A stretch of DNA of 64,000 nt, taken from positions 124,001 through 188,000 of the forward strand of contig NZ_FCNW02000001.1 of assembly GCF_001544475.1 (NCBI RefSeq). Direction: 5' to 3'. The DNA is from Caballeronia humi. Lineage in GTDB: Bacteria > Pseudomonadota > Gammaproteobacteria > Burkholderiales > Burkholderiaceae. The position numbers and the translations under genes are program-made. Each line of letters begins with the position of its first letter. The stretch's first letter is position 1. The notes below the pieces were generated by a model, which saw only the letters and a list, made by a program, of their open reading frames with translations, made no database searches and was not told the DNA's origin. Shown one piece after another: positions 38,610 through 46,431 of this stretch.

Positions 38610-39551
38610 ATGAACCTGCATCAGTTCCGCTTCGTCCGCGAGGCCGTGCGCCAGAACTTCAACCTCACCGAGGCGGCGAAGGCGCTTTTTACGTCGCAGC
38701 CGGGCGTTTCCAAGGCGATCATCGAGCTGGAGGACGAGCTGGGCGTCGAAATCTTCACGCGCCACGGCAAGCGCGTGCGCTCGCTCACCGAGCCGGGGCG
38801 GATCATCCTCGCCTCGGTGGAAAAAATACTGCAGGAAGTGGAGACGCTCAAACGCGTCGGTAAAGATTACGCTGCGCAGGATCAGGGCAGGCTTGTAATT
38901 GCCGCGACGCATACGCAGGCGCGCTACTCGCTGCCCGCCGCCATCGCGGAGTTCAAGAAACGCTACCCGAAGGTGCATCTGTCGATTCTGCAGGGCAGCC
39001 CGACGCAGGTCGCCGAAATGGTGATCCACGATCAGGCGGACATCGCCATCGCCACGGAAGCGATCGCCAACTATAAGGAACTCGTCTCGCTGCCGTGCTT
39101 TCAGTGGCAACACCTCGCCGTGATGCTGCCGGATCACCCGTTGCTCGAACGCAAGCTCCTGACGCTCGACGATATCGTCCAGTACCCGCTGATCACCTAC
39201 GACGCCGCGTTCGCCGGCCGCTCGAAGATCAACCAGGCGTTCGCGCTACGCAACCTGGCCCCGGATATCGTGCTCGAAGCGATCGACGCCGATGTCATCA
39301 AGACATACGTCGAACTGGGGCTGGGCGTCGGGATCATGGCCGATATCGCGTTCAATCCCGAGCGCGACAAACACCTGCGCGCGATGCCCGTCGGCCATCT
39401 GTTCGGGACCAACGTGACGCGGCTCGCCCTCAAGCAAGGCGCGTATCTGCGCAGTTACGTGTATACGCTCGTCGAGCTGCTCTCGCCGTCGATGAACCGC
39501 AAGCTGATCGAGCAGGCGCTTTCCGGGGAACACGAAAGCTACGAGCTGTGA
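38610..39551 (+). CDS. cysB: CysB-type LysR regulator of sulfur assimilation
   Basis: 313 aa. HTH: MNLHQFRFVREAVRQNFNLT at the N-terminus, then SQPGVSKAIIELEDELG near residue 30; the start MNLHQ is typical of CysB/Cbl/SsuR proteins. The effector domain contains THTQARYSLPAAIAEFKKRY (threonine implicated in sulfate or acetylserine binding in CysB). Divergent from cysI, so it probably controls the operon. It could instead be the SsuR/Cbl-type paralogue; sequence alone does not settle this. Confidence 0.88.
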   Translation: MNLHQFRFVREAVRQNFNLTEAAKALFTSQPGVSKAIIELEDELGVEIFTRHGKRVRSLTEPGRIILASVEKILQEVETLKRVGKDYAAQDQGRLVIAATHTQARYSLPAAIAEFKKRYPKVHLSILQGSPTQVAEMVIHDQADIAIATEAIANYKELVSLPCFQWQHLAVMLPDHPLLERKLLTLDDIVQYPLITYDAAFAGRSKINQAFALRNLAPDIVLEAIDADVIKTYVELGLGVGIMADIAFNPERDKHLRAMPVGHLFGTNVTRLALKQGAYLRSYVYTLVELLSPSMNRKLIEQALSGEHESYEL

Positions 39552-39631
39552 GCTTGCCCCCAAACGTCGTCTTCGCCGGTTTTGGCCGGTAAAAATAACG
39601 AATTCAACCCTTCCGCCACGGAGACCCGCCA

Positions 39632-40783
39632 ATGAAGTTGCTTCACCGATTCGCCGTTTTGAGTGCTTTGGCCATTGCCAGCGCGGCGGCACAGGCCCAG
39701 TTGAAGGTCGGCATCGATCTGTCGAGCACGGGGCCGGCCGCCGCCATCGGCATCACGAGCAAGAACGCGATGCTGATGTGGCCGAAAACCATCGCCGGAC
39801 TCGACGCCGAATATCTGATCCTCGACGATGGCTCCGACCCCGGCGCCGCCGTGCGCAACATCCGCAAGCTGATCACCGAGGACAAGGCAGACGTGATCGT
39901 TGGGCCGAACATCACGCCGGCCGCGCTGGCGGCGCTCGATCCGGTCGCCGAATACGAGACGCCGATGATCACGCTGATCGGCTCGGCGTCGGTCGTGGAG
40001 CCGCAGGAAGGCAAGAAGGTGTGGGCGTTCAAGATGGCGCAGACCGACCGCGCGATGGCCGACGTCATGACGCGCTACATGGCGAATCACGGCGTAAAGA
40101 CGGTGGGTTTCATCGGTTTCGCCGATAGCTACGGCGATAGCTGGTTCAACGAGTTCTCGAAATTCGCCGACTTGCGGCATATCAGGATAGTCGCGGCGGA
40201 ACGCTTCAACCGGACCGATGCGAGCGTCACCGGCCAGATTCTCAAACTGATGGCCGCGAAGCCGGACGCGGTGCTGATCGCCGGCGCCGGAACGCCGACG
40301 GTGCTGCCGCAGCGTACGCTCGTCGAGCGCGGGTACAAGGGCGCGATCTACCAGACGCACGGCATCGCGACGCCGGAATTCATCAAGCTGGGCAGCAAGG
40401 ACGTCGAAGGGACGCTGTTCCCGACGCAGCCGGTAGTCGTCGCGCGGACGCTGCCCGCCGATCATCCTTCAAAGAAGGCGGCGCTTGCGTTCGTGAATGC
40501 GTACGAGGGGAAGTACGGGCCGGGCTCGGTTACGCAGTTCGCAGGCGATGCGGCGGGCGTCTACCCGCGTCTCACCGACGCTGTCACGCGTGCGCTCAAG
40601 GCCGGTCAGCCGGGGACAAAGGCGTTTCGCGTCGCGCTGCGCTCGGAGCTGGAGCACGCGCACGAGCTGGTCGTACCGAACGGCGTGGTCAACACGAGCG
40701 CGACCGATCACGTCGGACTGGATCAGCGCGCGAGTGTGATGGGCGTGATCAGGAACGGGCAGTTCACGTATCTGAGCCAGTAA
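39632..40783 (+). CDS. Orphan ABC solute-binding protein, branched-chain amino acid (type I) family
   Basis: 383 aa. Signal peptide residues 1-22 (ending SAAAQA), then a Leu/Ile/Val-binding-protein fold: VGIDLSSTGPAAAIG near residue 26, VIVGPNITPAALAAL near residue 88, IGFADSYGDSWFNEFSK near residue 165. No permease or ATPase is adjacent, so it must use a transporter encoded elsewhere. ACGGAGA precedes the ATG. It follows cysB by 80 bases; a sulfur-compound ligand is possible but unproven. Confidence 0.87.
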   Translation: MKLLHRFAVLSALAIASAAAQAQLKVGIDLSSTGPAAAIGITSKNAMLMWPKTIAGLDAEYLILDDGSDPGAAVRNIRKLITEDKADVIVGPNITPAALAALDPVAEYETPMITLIGSASVVEPQEGKKVWAFKMAQTDRAMADVMTRYMANHGVKTVGFIGFADSYGDSWFNEFSKFADLRHIRIVAAERFNRTDASVTGQILKLMAAKPDAVLIAGAGTPTVLPQRTLVERGYKGAIYQTHGIATPEFIKLGSKDVEGTLFPTQPVVVARTLPADHPSKKAALAFVNAYEGKYGPGSVTQFAGDAAGVYPRLTDAVTRALKAGQPGTKAFRVALRSELEHAHELVVPNGVVNTSATDHVGLDQRASVMGVIRNGQFTYLSQ

Positions 40784-40916
40784 GCGCGGTGCATCGCGGG
40801 ACCGCGGCGCCCTTGCCTCCGTCCCGAATTTCCGACATAATCGCTGACTTGCCGACTGTCGTGCCTTTGAACGGAGCGCCGGTCTCGCAAGTCTTCGAAG
40901 GTCAGTAAGTGCGGTT

Positions 40917-41001
40917 GCCCAGGTGGTGAAATTGGTAGACGCAGGGGACTCAAAATCCCCCGCCGCAAGGCGTGCCGGTTCGATTCCGGCCCTGGGCACC
41001 A
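40917..41001 (+). tRNA. tRNA-Leu (anticodon CAA)
   Basis: 85-nt class II tRNA including CCA. Acceptor GCCCAGG (40917-40923) pairs with CCTGGGC (40991-40997), then ACCA. Anticodon stem GGGGA/TCCCC encloses loop CTCAAAA, so the anticodon is CAA (reads UUG). Long variable arm CGCCGCAAGGCG and T-arm GCCGGTTCGATTCCGGC are intact. Confidence 0.97.
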
Positions 41002-41308
41002 ACTCTCTCGCGTCGCTTCAGACGCTCGCTGTAAAAATCCCCTCTCGCTTTTAGCTTTTCCCTCATACGAATCCACGCATTCCGGCGCTGGTCTTAAGAA
41101 TGTTTCGCTGCCAGAATCGTTGCACTCGCCGCTGCGAATGCGATCGCTGACATCGCACAGCGAAACAACGACAATGGGCCGCGCAACGAGCCTTTGTTGA
41201 CTTTTTTGCTGCTCCACACGCCGATTGTTCGGCTTACTGAGTTATTCTGCGGCGAGAATCGTTGCGCCCGGACGCCGTTCGTCCGGGCCGGACTCCACCG
41301 GGTACGGC
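41002..41308. other. Intergenic region between tRNA-Leu and the zinc-ribbon gene
   Basis: 307 bases. The 11-mer AGAATCGTTGC occurs twice (about 41112 and 41256) with diverged flanks. No terminator with a T run is obvious after the tRNA, and no attachment-site duplicate of the tRNA 3' end is seen within the window. Otherwise I see nothing. Confidence 0.45.
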
Positions 41309-42802
41309 ATGATTCGTTCCAAATACTCTCTGCAGCTCGATTCCGTGATCTGCGCGCGATGCGGCGCAACGTCGAGAAGCGAGGACGATACCTGCCCCTT
41401 CTGCGGCGCTGATCGCGAAGGCGCGATCTTCACGTCCGATCGTCAGACACTCATCGAGGAACTGCCGCGCGCTGGCTGGCTCGTGACGATGGTGCGCAAG
41501 AACAGCCTCGTGTATCCGAGCCTGCGTGAGCAGGAGCAAGGCGCGCCCGAGCCGGTTGTCGAGCGGCGGCGCGTACCTGTGCGCACGATTGCGATGGGCG
41601 GCATCGTCGTGGTGGGGCTGGGCCTCGGGTTGATGCTGCATTCCAATGTGCGCACGCCGGCGCGACCGCCTGCGTTGACCGCGGCGCAGAGTGCGGGCGG
41701 ATCGATTGCGCCGGCGGGGCAAGCGCCTGGCGCAGTCGCTGACGGGCGCGGGACGCCGCCGGGTGCTCTGATTGGCTCGCTGCCTGCGGCGAAATCGGCT
41801 GGCGCGGCGGCGTCGGGTCAAGTGGCGGCGAGCGAGGCGAACACGCAGGCGTCCCGTAGTGCGGTGGTTCAGGCACAACCGTCGACGAGTGTCGCGATGA
41901 ATTCGCCGTCGGTCGTCGCTAAAGCTGCGACGTCGAGCGCGGCTTCCGCGCGCACCGCATCTGCTGCACCGACAAACCCGGCCGCTCCGGCGCGCACAGC
42001 CTCGGCGGACATCGCGCGGCAGTCCGCCCCATCAGCGAGCCTCAGCGCGCCCGCTCACACCACTTCCGCGGAAACCGCGCAGCAGCTTGCCACCCCGGCC
42101 GACTCTACCGCTTCAGCGCGCACTGCGCCTGCAGACGCGGTGCAGCAGTCCGGCACCCCGGCAAGCCCCACCGCTCCGACTCGCACCGCTTCCGCAGACG
42201 GCGTGCAGCAGCCCGCTCCCACGGCAAGCCTGACCGCCCCGGCGCGCACAGCCTCGGCGGACGTCGTTCAGCAGCCCGCGCTCGAGGCAAACCCCGCCGC
42301 CCCACCACGAACCGCCACCAGCACCCAGCGCCCCGCCGTCCCGACCCGCACGGCCTCCGACATCCGCCGCTCGCTCGCGTCCCGCGATCTCGCGGGTGCC
42401 CGCCGGCAACTTCAGACCGTCCCCGCGAGCCAGCAAGACAGCGCGGAAATCCAGCGCCTGGCCGATCGTCTGACGCGTCTCGAAGCCCAGCGCGATGCCG
42501 CGATACAACGCGCGCGGAATTGCGCGGCGTCGAAGGCATCGACGTGTGTGGTCCGGAACGCGAATCGCGCGCTCTCCATCGACGCGCGTAGTCCGCAGGC
42601 GCTGGCGCTGCTGCGGCACGCGTCCTCGCAGCCGAAGACCGCTCCGTCCGCGCCGCCGCCAAAAACGTACGTTGCGGCGGGTTCGCCGCCGAAGGCCATC
42701 GAGCGCCCACAAACCGACGATACTCAGCACAAGCAGTCCAAGTTCACCTTGTTCGGCTGGGGCGTCCCGACGGTATCGAAAGGTCGCGGCGAGGCTCATT
42801 GA
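41309..42802 (+). CDS. Unrecognised zinc-ribbon, single-TM protein with 21-residue tandem repeats
   Basis: 497 aa, no family recognised. Order: a zinc ribbon with C15-x2-C18 and C29-x2-C32 (ICARCGA ... CPFCGA). A cytoplasmic linker to residue 92. One membrane helix at about 93-111 (TIAMGGIVVVGLGLGLMLH). A long Ala/Ser/Thr/Pro-rich region that includes five exact-length 21-residue repeats (residues 228-332). A C-terminal helical domain from about 345 (DIRRSLASRDLAGARRQLQT ... NANRALSIDARSPQALALL) resembling TPR helices, with two cysteines in NCAASKASTC. The predicted topology puts the zinc ribbon inside and the C-terminal domain in the periplasm. The ATG at 41309 is chosen as the first before the ribbon. 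Codon use matches the neighbours. Confidence 0.75.
   Translation: MIRSKYSLQLDSVICARCGATSRSEDDTCPFCGADREGAIFTSDRQTLIEELPRAGWLVTMVRKNSLVYPSLREQEQGAPEPVVERRRVPVRTIAMGGIVVVGLGLGLMLHSNVRTPARPPALTAAQSAGGSIAPAGQAPGAVADGRGTPPGALIGSLPAAKSAGAAASGQVAASEANTQASRSAVVQAQPSTSVAMNSPSVVAKAATSSAASARTASAAPTNPAAPARTASADIARQSAPSASLSAPAHTTSAETAQQLATPADSTASARTAPADAVQQSGTPASPTAPTRTASADGVQQPAPTASLTAPARTASADVVQQPALEANPAAPPRTATSTQRPAVPTRTASDIRRSLASRDLAGARRQLQTVPASQQDSAEIQRLADRLTRLEAQRDAAIQRARNCAASKASTCVVRNANRALSIDARSPQALALLRHASSQPKTAPSAPPPKTYVAAGSPPKAIERPQTDDTQHKQSKFTLFGWGVPTVSKGRGEAH
41990..42304 (+). repeat. Five tandem 63-bp coding repeats
   Basis: Five in-frame copies of 63 bp inside the zinc-ribbon gene, encoding a 21-residue unit. 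Consensus: x-R-T-A-S-A-D-x-x-Q-Q-x-A-x-x-A-x-x-x-A-P (one copy reads ARTASADVVQQPALEANPAA plus P). Partial copies flank both ends (ASARTASAAP before, TRTASDIRR after). Copies have diverged in sequence but not length. Confidence 0.88.
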
Positions 42803-43046
42803 GCGCGCCGCCGCGCGTCCGCGCGAGGACGCCAGTACCGAAGTTTCAGCAGTTCATGAATGTGCGCGGCCGCTGACCAGCGGAAAGGATTGCACGACCA
42901 AACGACGTGAAACGACCTGCGATCCCGCCGACTTCCACCGCGACATTCCACCTTTCAACCACCTTCCCACCGGAATAACCCCCCACGCGCAAACGTTTAG
43001 AGATGACGTAACCACTGCGGGCGCGGATGCGCCGGAGGTCGTCATC

Positions 43047-44138
43047 ATGAAATCAGGAGCGCTGCGCGGAATTACCTTGGCCGTCGTGTTGACCGCACTA
43101 GCGGCACTGAGCCTCGCCTCGTGCGGCGGCTCGGACCATCCGATGGCCACGCAATTCAAATCGACAATCCTCGTCTCCGACGGCGCCGTCGCCGCGCCGC
43201 ACACCGACGCGAATCTAAAAAATGCCTGGGGCGTCGCGTTCAACCCGAAGGGCTTCGTGTGGGTCGCCAACAACGCCACGCAGACGGCCACGCTCTACGA
43301 CGGCAACGGCGTCGTGCAGTCGCTGGTGGTGAGCATTCCGGCGACGGCATCCGGCCCCGCCAGTCCGACCGGCATCGTCTTCAACGGCAGCACAACGGAT
43401 TTCATCGCCTCGAAAGGAGGCAAATCGGGCGCTGCGGCGTTCATCTTCGCGGGCGAAGGCGGCTCGATCACGGCATGGTCGCCGAGCGTCGACCTGACCC
43501 ACGCGATCACCGTCTCCGATTCCAGCGCGTCCGGCGCCGTCTACAAAGGTCTCGCGATCGGCAGCGCGAACGGCGCCGCCCGCCTCTACGCGACCGACTT
43601 CCACAACCGCCGCATCGACGTTTTCGACAACGCGTTCAACAAGATCGCGCTCCCGAACGCCTTCCAGGACCCGCAGATCCCGGCGAACTTCGCGCCGTTC
43701 GGCATCCAGGCGATCGGCCCGAAGCTCTATGTGACCTACGCGCAACAGGACAGCGACGCCCATGACGACGTCGCGGGCCCCGGCCTCGGTTTCGTCGACG
43801 TCTTCGATACGAGCGGCAACCTGCTGATGCGCCTCGAACATGCGATGCAGCTCAACGCGCCGTGGGGCGTCTCGCAGGCGCCGGGCAACTTCGGCACGCT
43901 TTCCAACGATATCCTCGTCGGCAATTTCGGCGACGGCACGATCAACGCGTTCGATCCGTCGAGCGGCCAGTTCGTCGGCACGCTGCAGAATTCGAGCGGC
44001 GCGGCATTCGTGCAGCCCGGCCTGTGGGGCATCGCGTTCGGCAACGATCTCAATGCGCAGCCGTCGAACACGCTGTTCTTCGCCGCTGGTCCGAACGACG
44101 AAAAGGACGGCGTGTACGGGCGCATCGACATGCAGTGA
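43047..44138 (+). CDS. TIGR03118-like lipoprotein with beta-propeller-type repeats
   Basis: 363 aa. Lipoprotein signal peptide with lipobox LASC and modified cysteine C26, followed by GGSDHP. The mature part has repeated NHL/SMP30-like strands: NLKNAWGVAFNPKGFVWVAN near residue 57, YKGLAIGSANGAARLYATDF near residue 170, NAPWGVSQAPGNFG and NDILVGNFGDGTINAFDPSS. I recall the TIGR03118 family for this pattern; function is unknown. The ATG at 43047 has GCCGGAGG 8 bases upstream. The 244 bases before it hold no recognisable gene. Likely exported and anchored in the outer membrane (no Asp at +2). Confidence 0.82.
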   Translation: MKSGALRGITLAVVLTALAALSLASCGGSDHPMATQFKSTILVSDGAVAAPHTDANLKNAWGVAFNPKGFVWVANNATQTATLYDGNGVVQSLVVSIPATASGPASPTGIVFNGSTTDFIASKGGKSGAAAFIFAGEGGSITAWSPSVDLTHAITVSDSSASGAVYKGLAIGSANGAARLYATDFHNRRIDVFDNAFNKIALPNAFQDPQIPANFAPFGIQAIGPKLYVTYAQQDSDAHDDVAGPGLGFVDVFDTSGNLLMRLEHAMQLNAPWGVSQAPGNFGTLSNDILVGNFGDGTINAFDPSSGQFVGTLQNSSGAAFVQPGLWGIAFGNDLNAQPSNTLFFAAGPNDEKDGVYGRIDMQ

Positions 44139-44193
44139 CGCCGCTTTGCCTGGGCGCGCGGTCCGAGTAGCCGGAGCGCATCGCCGTGTGGCA

Positions 44194-44224
44194 CGCCGCC
44201 CGCATGGCCGGGCGGCGCGTTTCT
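44194..44224 (+). terminator. GC-rich terminator-like hairpin after the TIGR03118-like gene
   Basis: 9-bp perfect stem CGCCGCCCG / CGGGCGGCG (44194-44202, 44209-44217), loop CATGGC, then CGTTTCTTC; the T run is weak. Confidence 0.55.
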
Positions 44225-44275
44225 TCGCCGGATCGACGCATTGTTAAAATGCGCGCCTCACTTCCGGCGATTCCG

Positions 44276-44983
44276 ATGGATCTCGAACGCATTCTCTTTT
44301 CTCAAGGTTTCGGGTCGCGCCGCCAGTGCCGCGCGATCATCGCCGACGGCCGCGTGCGGATCGGCGGCGAAATCCTGACCGATCCCGCCACCGACTTCCC
44401 CACACTTTCACCGCTCGATTTCGAAGTCGATGGGGAGCGCTGGCGGTATCGCGAGAAGGCATATCTCGCGCTGAACAAGCCTGCGGGCTACGAGTGCTCG
44501 CGCGATCCGCAGCATCATTTAAGTGTGTTTCACCTGCTGCCGCCGCAATTGACGACGCGCGGCGTGCAGTGCGTCGGCCGGCTCGATCAGGACACGACCG
44601 GCCTTCTGCTCCTGTCCGATGACGGCGCGTTCGTCCATGCGTTCACGTCGCCGAAAAGGAAGGTGCCGAAGGTCTATCTCGCGACGACGCGTCATCCGAT
44701 CGACGACGCGCAGCTCGCCGCCCTGCGCGACGGCGTGTTGCTGCACGGCGAATCGAAACCGAGCGCGGCGCTCGCGGCGCATCAGCGCGACGAGCGTCTG
44801 CTGGAACTGACCGTGCTCGAAGGCAAATACCACCAGGTGAAGCGAATGGTCGCGGCGGCGGGCAATCGGGTGGAGAAGCTGCATCGCGCGCGCATCGGCG
44901 GATTCGAGCTGCCTGCGACGCTCGCCGAAGGCCAATGGTGCTGGCTTGACGAGGCGGAACTCGCGGCCCTGCGGCGGGAATAA
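44276..44983 (+). CDS. rsuA: RsuA-type 16S rRNA pseudouridine synthase
   Basis: 235 aa, close to the usual RsuA length. N-terminal S4 domain (MDLERILFSQGFGSRRQCRA), catalytic domain with YLALNKPAGYECSRDP near residue 63 and the catalytic aspartate in VGRLDQDTTGLLLLSDDG near residue 103, then KYHQVKRMVAAAGNRVEKL near residue 183. It makes pseudouridine in 16S rRNA (position 516 in E. coli). The ATG at 44276 opens the S4 helix; an upstream ATG at 44249 would add nine residues. Family members RluE/RluF are less likely by context of the S4 start. Confidence 0.88.
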   Translation: MDLERILFSQGFGSRRQCRAIIADGRVRIGGEILTDPATDFPTLSPLDFEVDGERWRYREKAYLALNKPAGYECSRDPQHHLSVFHLLPPQLTTRGVQCVGRLDQDTTGLLLLSDDGAFVHAFTSPKRKVPKVYLATTRHPIDDAQLAALRDGVLLHGESKPSAALAAHQRDERLLELTVLEGKYHQVKRMVAAAGNRVEKLHRARIGGFELPATLAEGQWCWLDEAELAALRRE

Positions 44984-45160
44984 GTGTTGCTTTTGGTGCG
45001 TAACCAGACGGTTCTCGCCATTAACGAATAGAACGATCATGCAAATCGGTGAAAGCACCTACCGCCGGGCGTTGCAGCGCAGCATGCCTTATTGAAAGGT
45101 CACACTTATACTCGAATCACGGGTACTGAAAACGAACTATCAAAAAAGCTGGAGGGCATC

Positions 45161-45337
45161 ATGGTCTCCCATTTGACCGTCGCGCTCGTGGCGTTCGTCG
45201 CGCTGAGTGCGGTATTGATCGGGGCGTTGGCTTTCACGATGCACAGGCGTCACAAGTACGAGCCGAATCTCATCGGCGCGCTGATTGGCGCTTTGCTGTG
45301 CTTCGTGCTGCTCGAAACGATTCCGGCGCTGATCTAG
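45161..45337 (+). CDS. Small two-helix membrane protein, hypothetical
   Basis: 58 aa: MVSHLTVALVAFVALSAVLI (helix 1), a basic turn MHRRHKYEPN, then LIGALIGALLCFVLLETIPA (helix 2). The ATG at 45161 has CTGGAGGGC 4-10 bases upstream, a good ribosome-binding site. No family recognised. It overlaps the stop of the converging epimerase-like gene by four bases. Confidence 0.72.
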   Translation: MVSHLTVALVAFVALSAVLIGALAFTMHRRHKYEPNLIGALIGALLCFVLLETIPALI

Positions 45338-46368
45338 CGGCGCAGGAAATCGTCGACGGTGGAATAGCGCAAGTCGTAACCGAGTTCGCGCTTGAGCCGC
45401 GTATTGGTGAGGCGCCGCGATTCGCGCATGAACGACAGCGTAATCGGTTCGAGAACCCGTTGGGCTTCTTCCCGCGTGATGCGAGGCACGCGCGGCATGC
45501 CTTTCGCGTCGGCGACGCGGTCGAAGTAATCTCCCATGGGCAGATCGGTATCGTCCGATGCGTTGAGCGCGCGTTGCGGTTTCGCGCGCGCGAGTGAGCG
45601 CACGAGGATGGCGGCGAGATCGTCGGCGTGGATGTGGTTCGTAAAGACGTCTTCGTCGGCGACGAGCGCTGGCATGCCCCTTTCGATGCGCGCAATCGGC
45701 AGGCGATTGCCCGCGTAGATGCCCGGAATCCGCACGATCGATATACGCCAGCCACCGCGCACGGCCGCGCGCCGCAGTTGCGATTCGGCCGAAACCCGCC
45801 GCTTCGCGCGCGCGTTCCCGGGACGCACGGGCCGCGTCTCGTCGATAAGCGCACCGCCGCAGTCCCCGTAGACGCCCGTCGTGCTCGCGTAGACGAGGCG
45901 GATACGCGTGGTCGGGAAAGGTGCGTCGGGTACAATGGACGGAGTTTTGCGGACCTTTCGCGGCTCTTTCGCATTCGCGCGAAACCAGGCTCGCCATGCA
46001 CGAAACGGCGCTGTTGCACTCGCCGTGCCGCGCGCGACGCTGCGCCTCCGCGTGGACAATGCAGCGATCAGCGCCTGCGTGCGGCGGTCGATGTTGCCGT
46101 CCTTTTGCGGCGGCGCGAGGTGCAGCACGGTCGTCGATATCCCGGCGAGGCGCGCGAGGCTGGCGCGGTCGTCGAGATCGCCGCAGATCGGCGTCGTGCC
46201 CGCCGCGCGCAGTTCGGCGACCCGTTCGCGATGGCTTGTGAGCGCGATGACGCGGGGCGCCGCGGCGCGCGTCTTGAAGAGCGGCACGGCGCGCAGCCCG
46301 ACATCGCCGCAGCCGACGATCAACACGCGCGCGCGGCGCAGGATTCGAGTGGCAATCATGTCGTGCAT
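45334..46368 (-). CDS. NAD(P)-binding epimerase/dehydratase-like protein
   Basis: 344 aa. Rossmann start RARVLIVGCGDVGLRAVPLF near residue 12 and atypical-SDR features LVYASTTGVYGDCGGALIDE near residue 160 and RIPGIYAGNRLPI near residue 215. Related to YeeZ-like SDR proteins. No sugar or pathway gene is adjacent, so the substrate is unknown. A basic insertion (about residues 107-155, rich in Arg/Ala/Ser: STRRRSVARGTASATAPFRA onward) interrupts the fold after strand 4. A tandem ATG pair (46368, 46359) makes the start slightly uncertain. Confidence 0.82.
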   Translation of the reverse strand: MHDMIATRILRRARVLIVGCGDVGLRAVPLFKTRAAAPRVIALTSHRERVAELRAAGTTPICGDLDDRASLARLAGISTTVLHLAPPQKDGNIDRRTQALIAALSTRRRSVARGTASATAPFRAWRAWFRANAKEPRKVRKTPSIVPDAPFPTTRIRLVYASTTGVYGDCGGALIDETRPVRPGNARAKRRVSAESQLRRAAVRGGWRISIVRIPGIYAGNRLPIARIERGMPALVADEDVFTNHIHADDLAAILVRSLARAKPQRALNASDDTDLPMGDYFDRVADAKGMPRVPRITREEAQRVLEPITLSFMRESRRLTNTRLKRELGYDLRYSTVDDFLRR

Positions 46369-46431
46369 TGTAGCCGCGGCATGCCGCCTGTCATGAAGCA
46401 GGATTGAACACCCTCCAACTCATAACGATCT

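Noticed and set aside
40917..42802. Genomic island integrated at tRNA-Leu
   Set aside because: No integrase, no duplicated tRNA 3' end in the window, and codon use of the downstream gene matches the neighbours.
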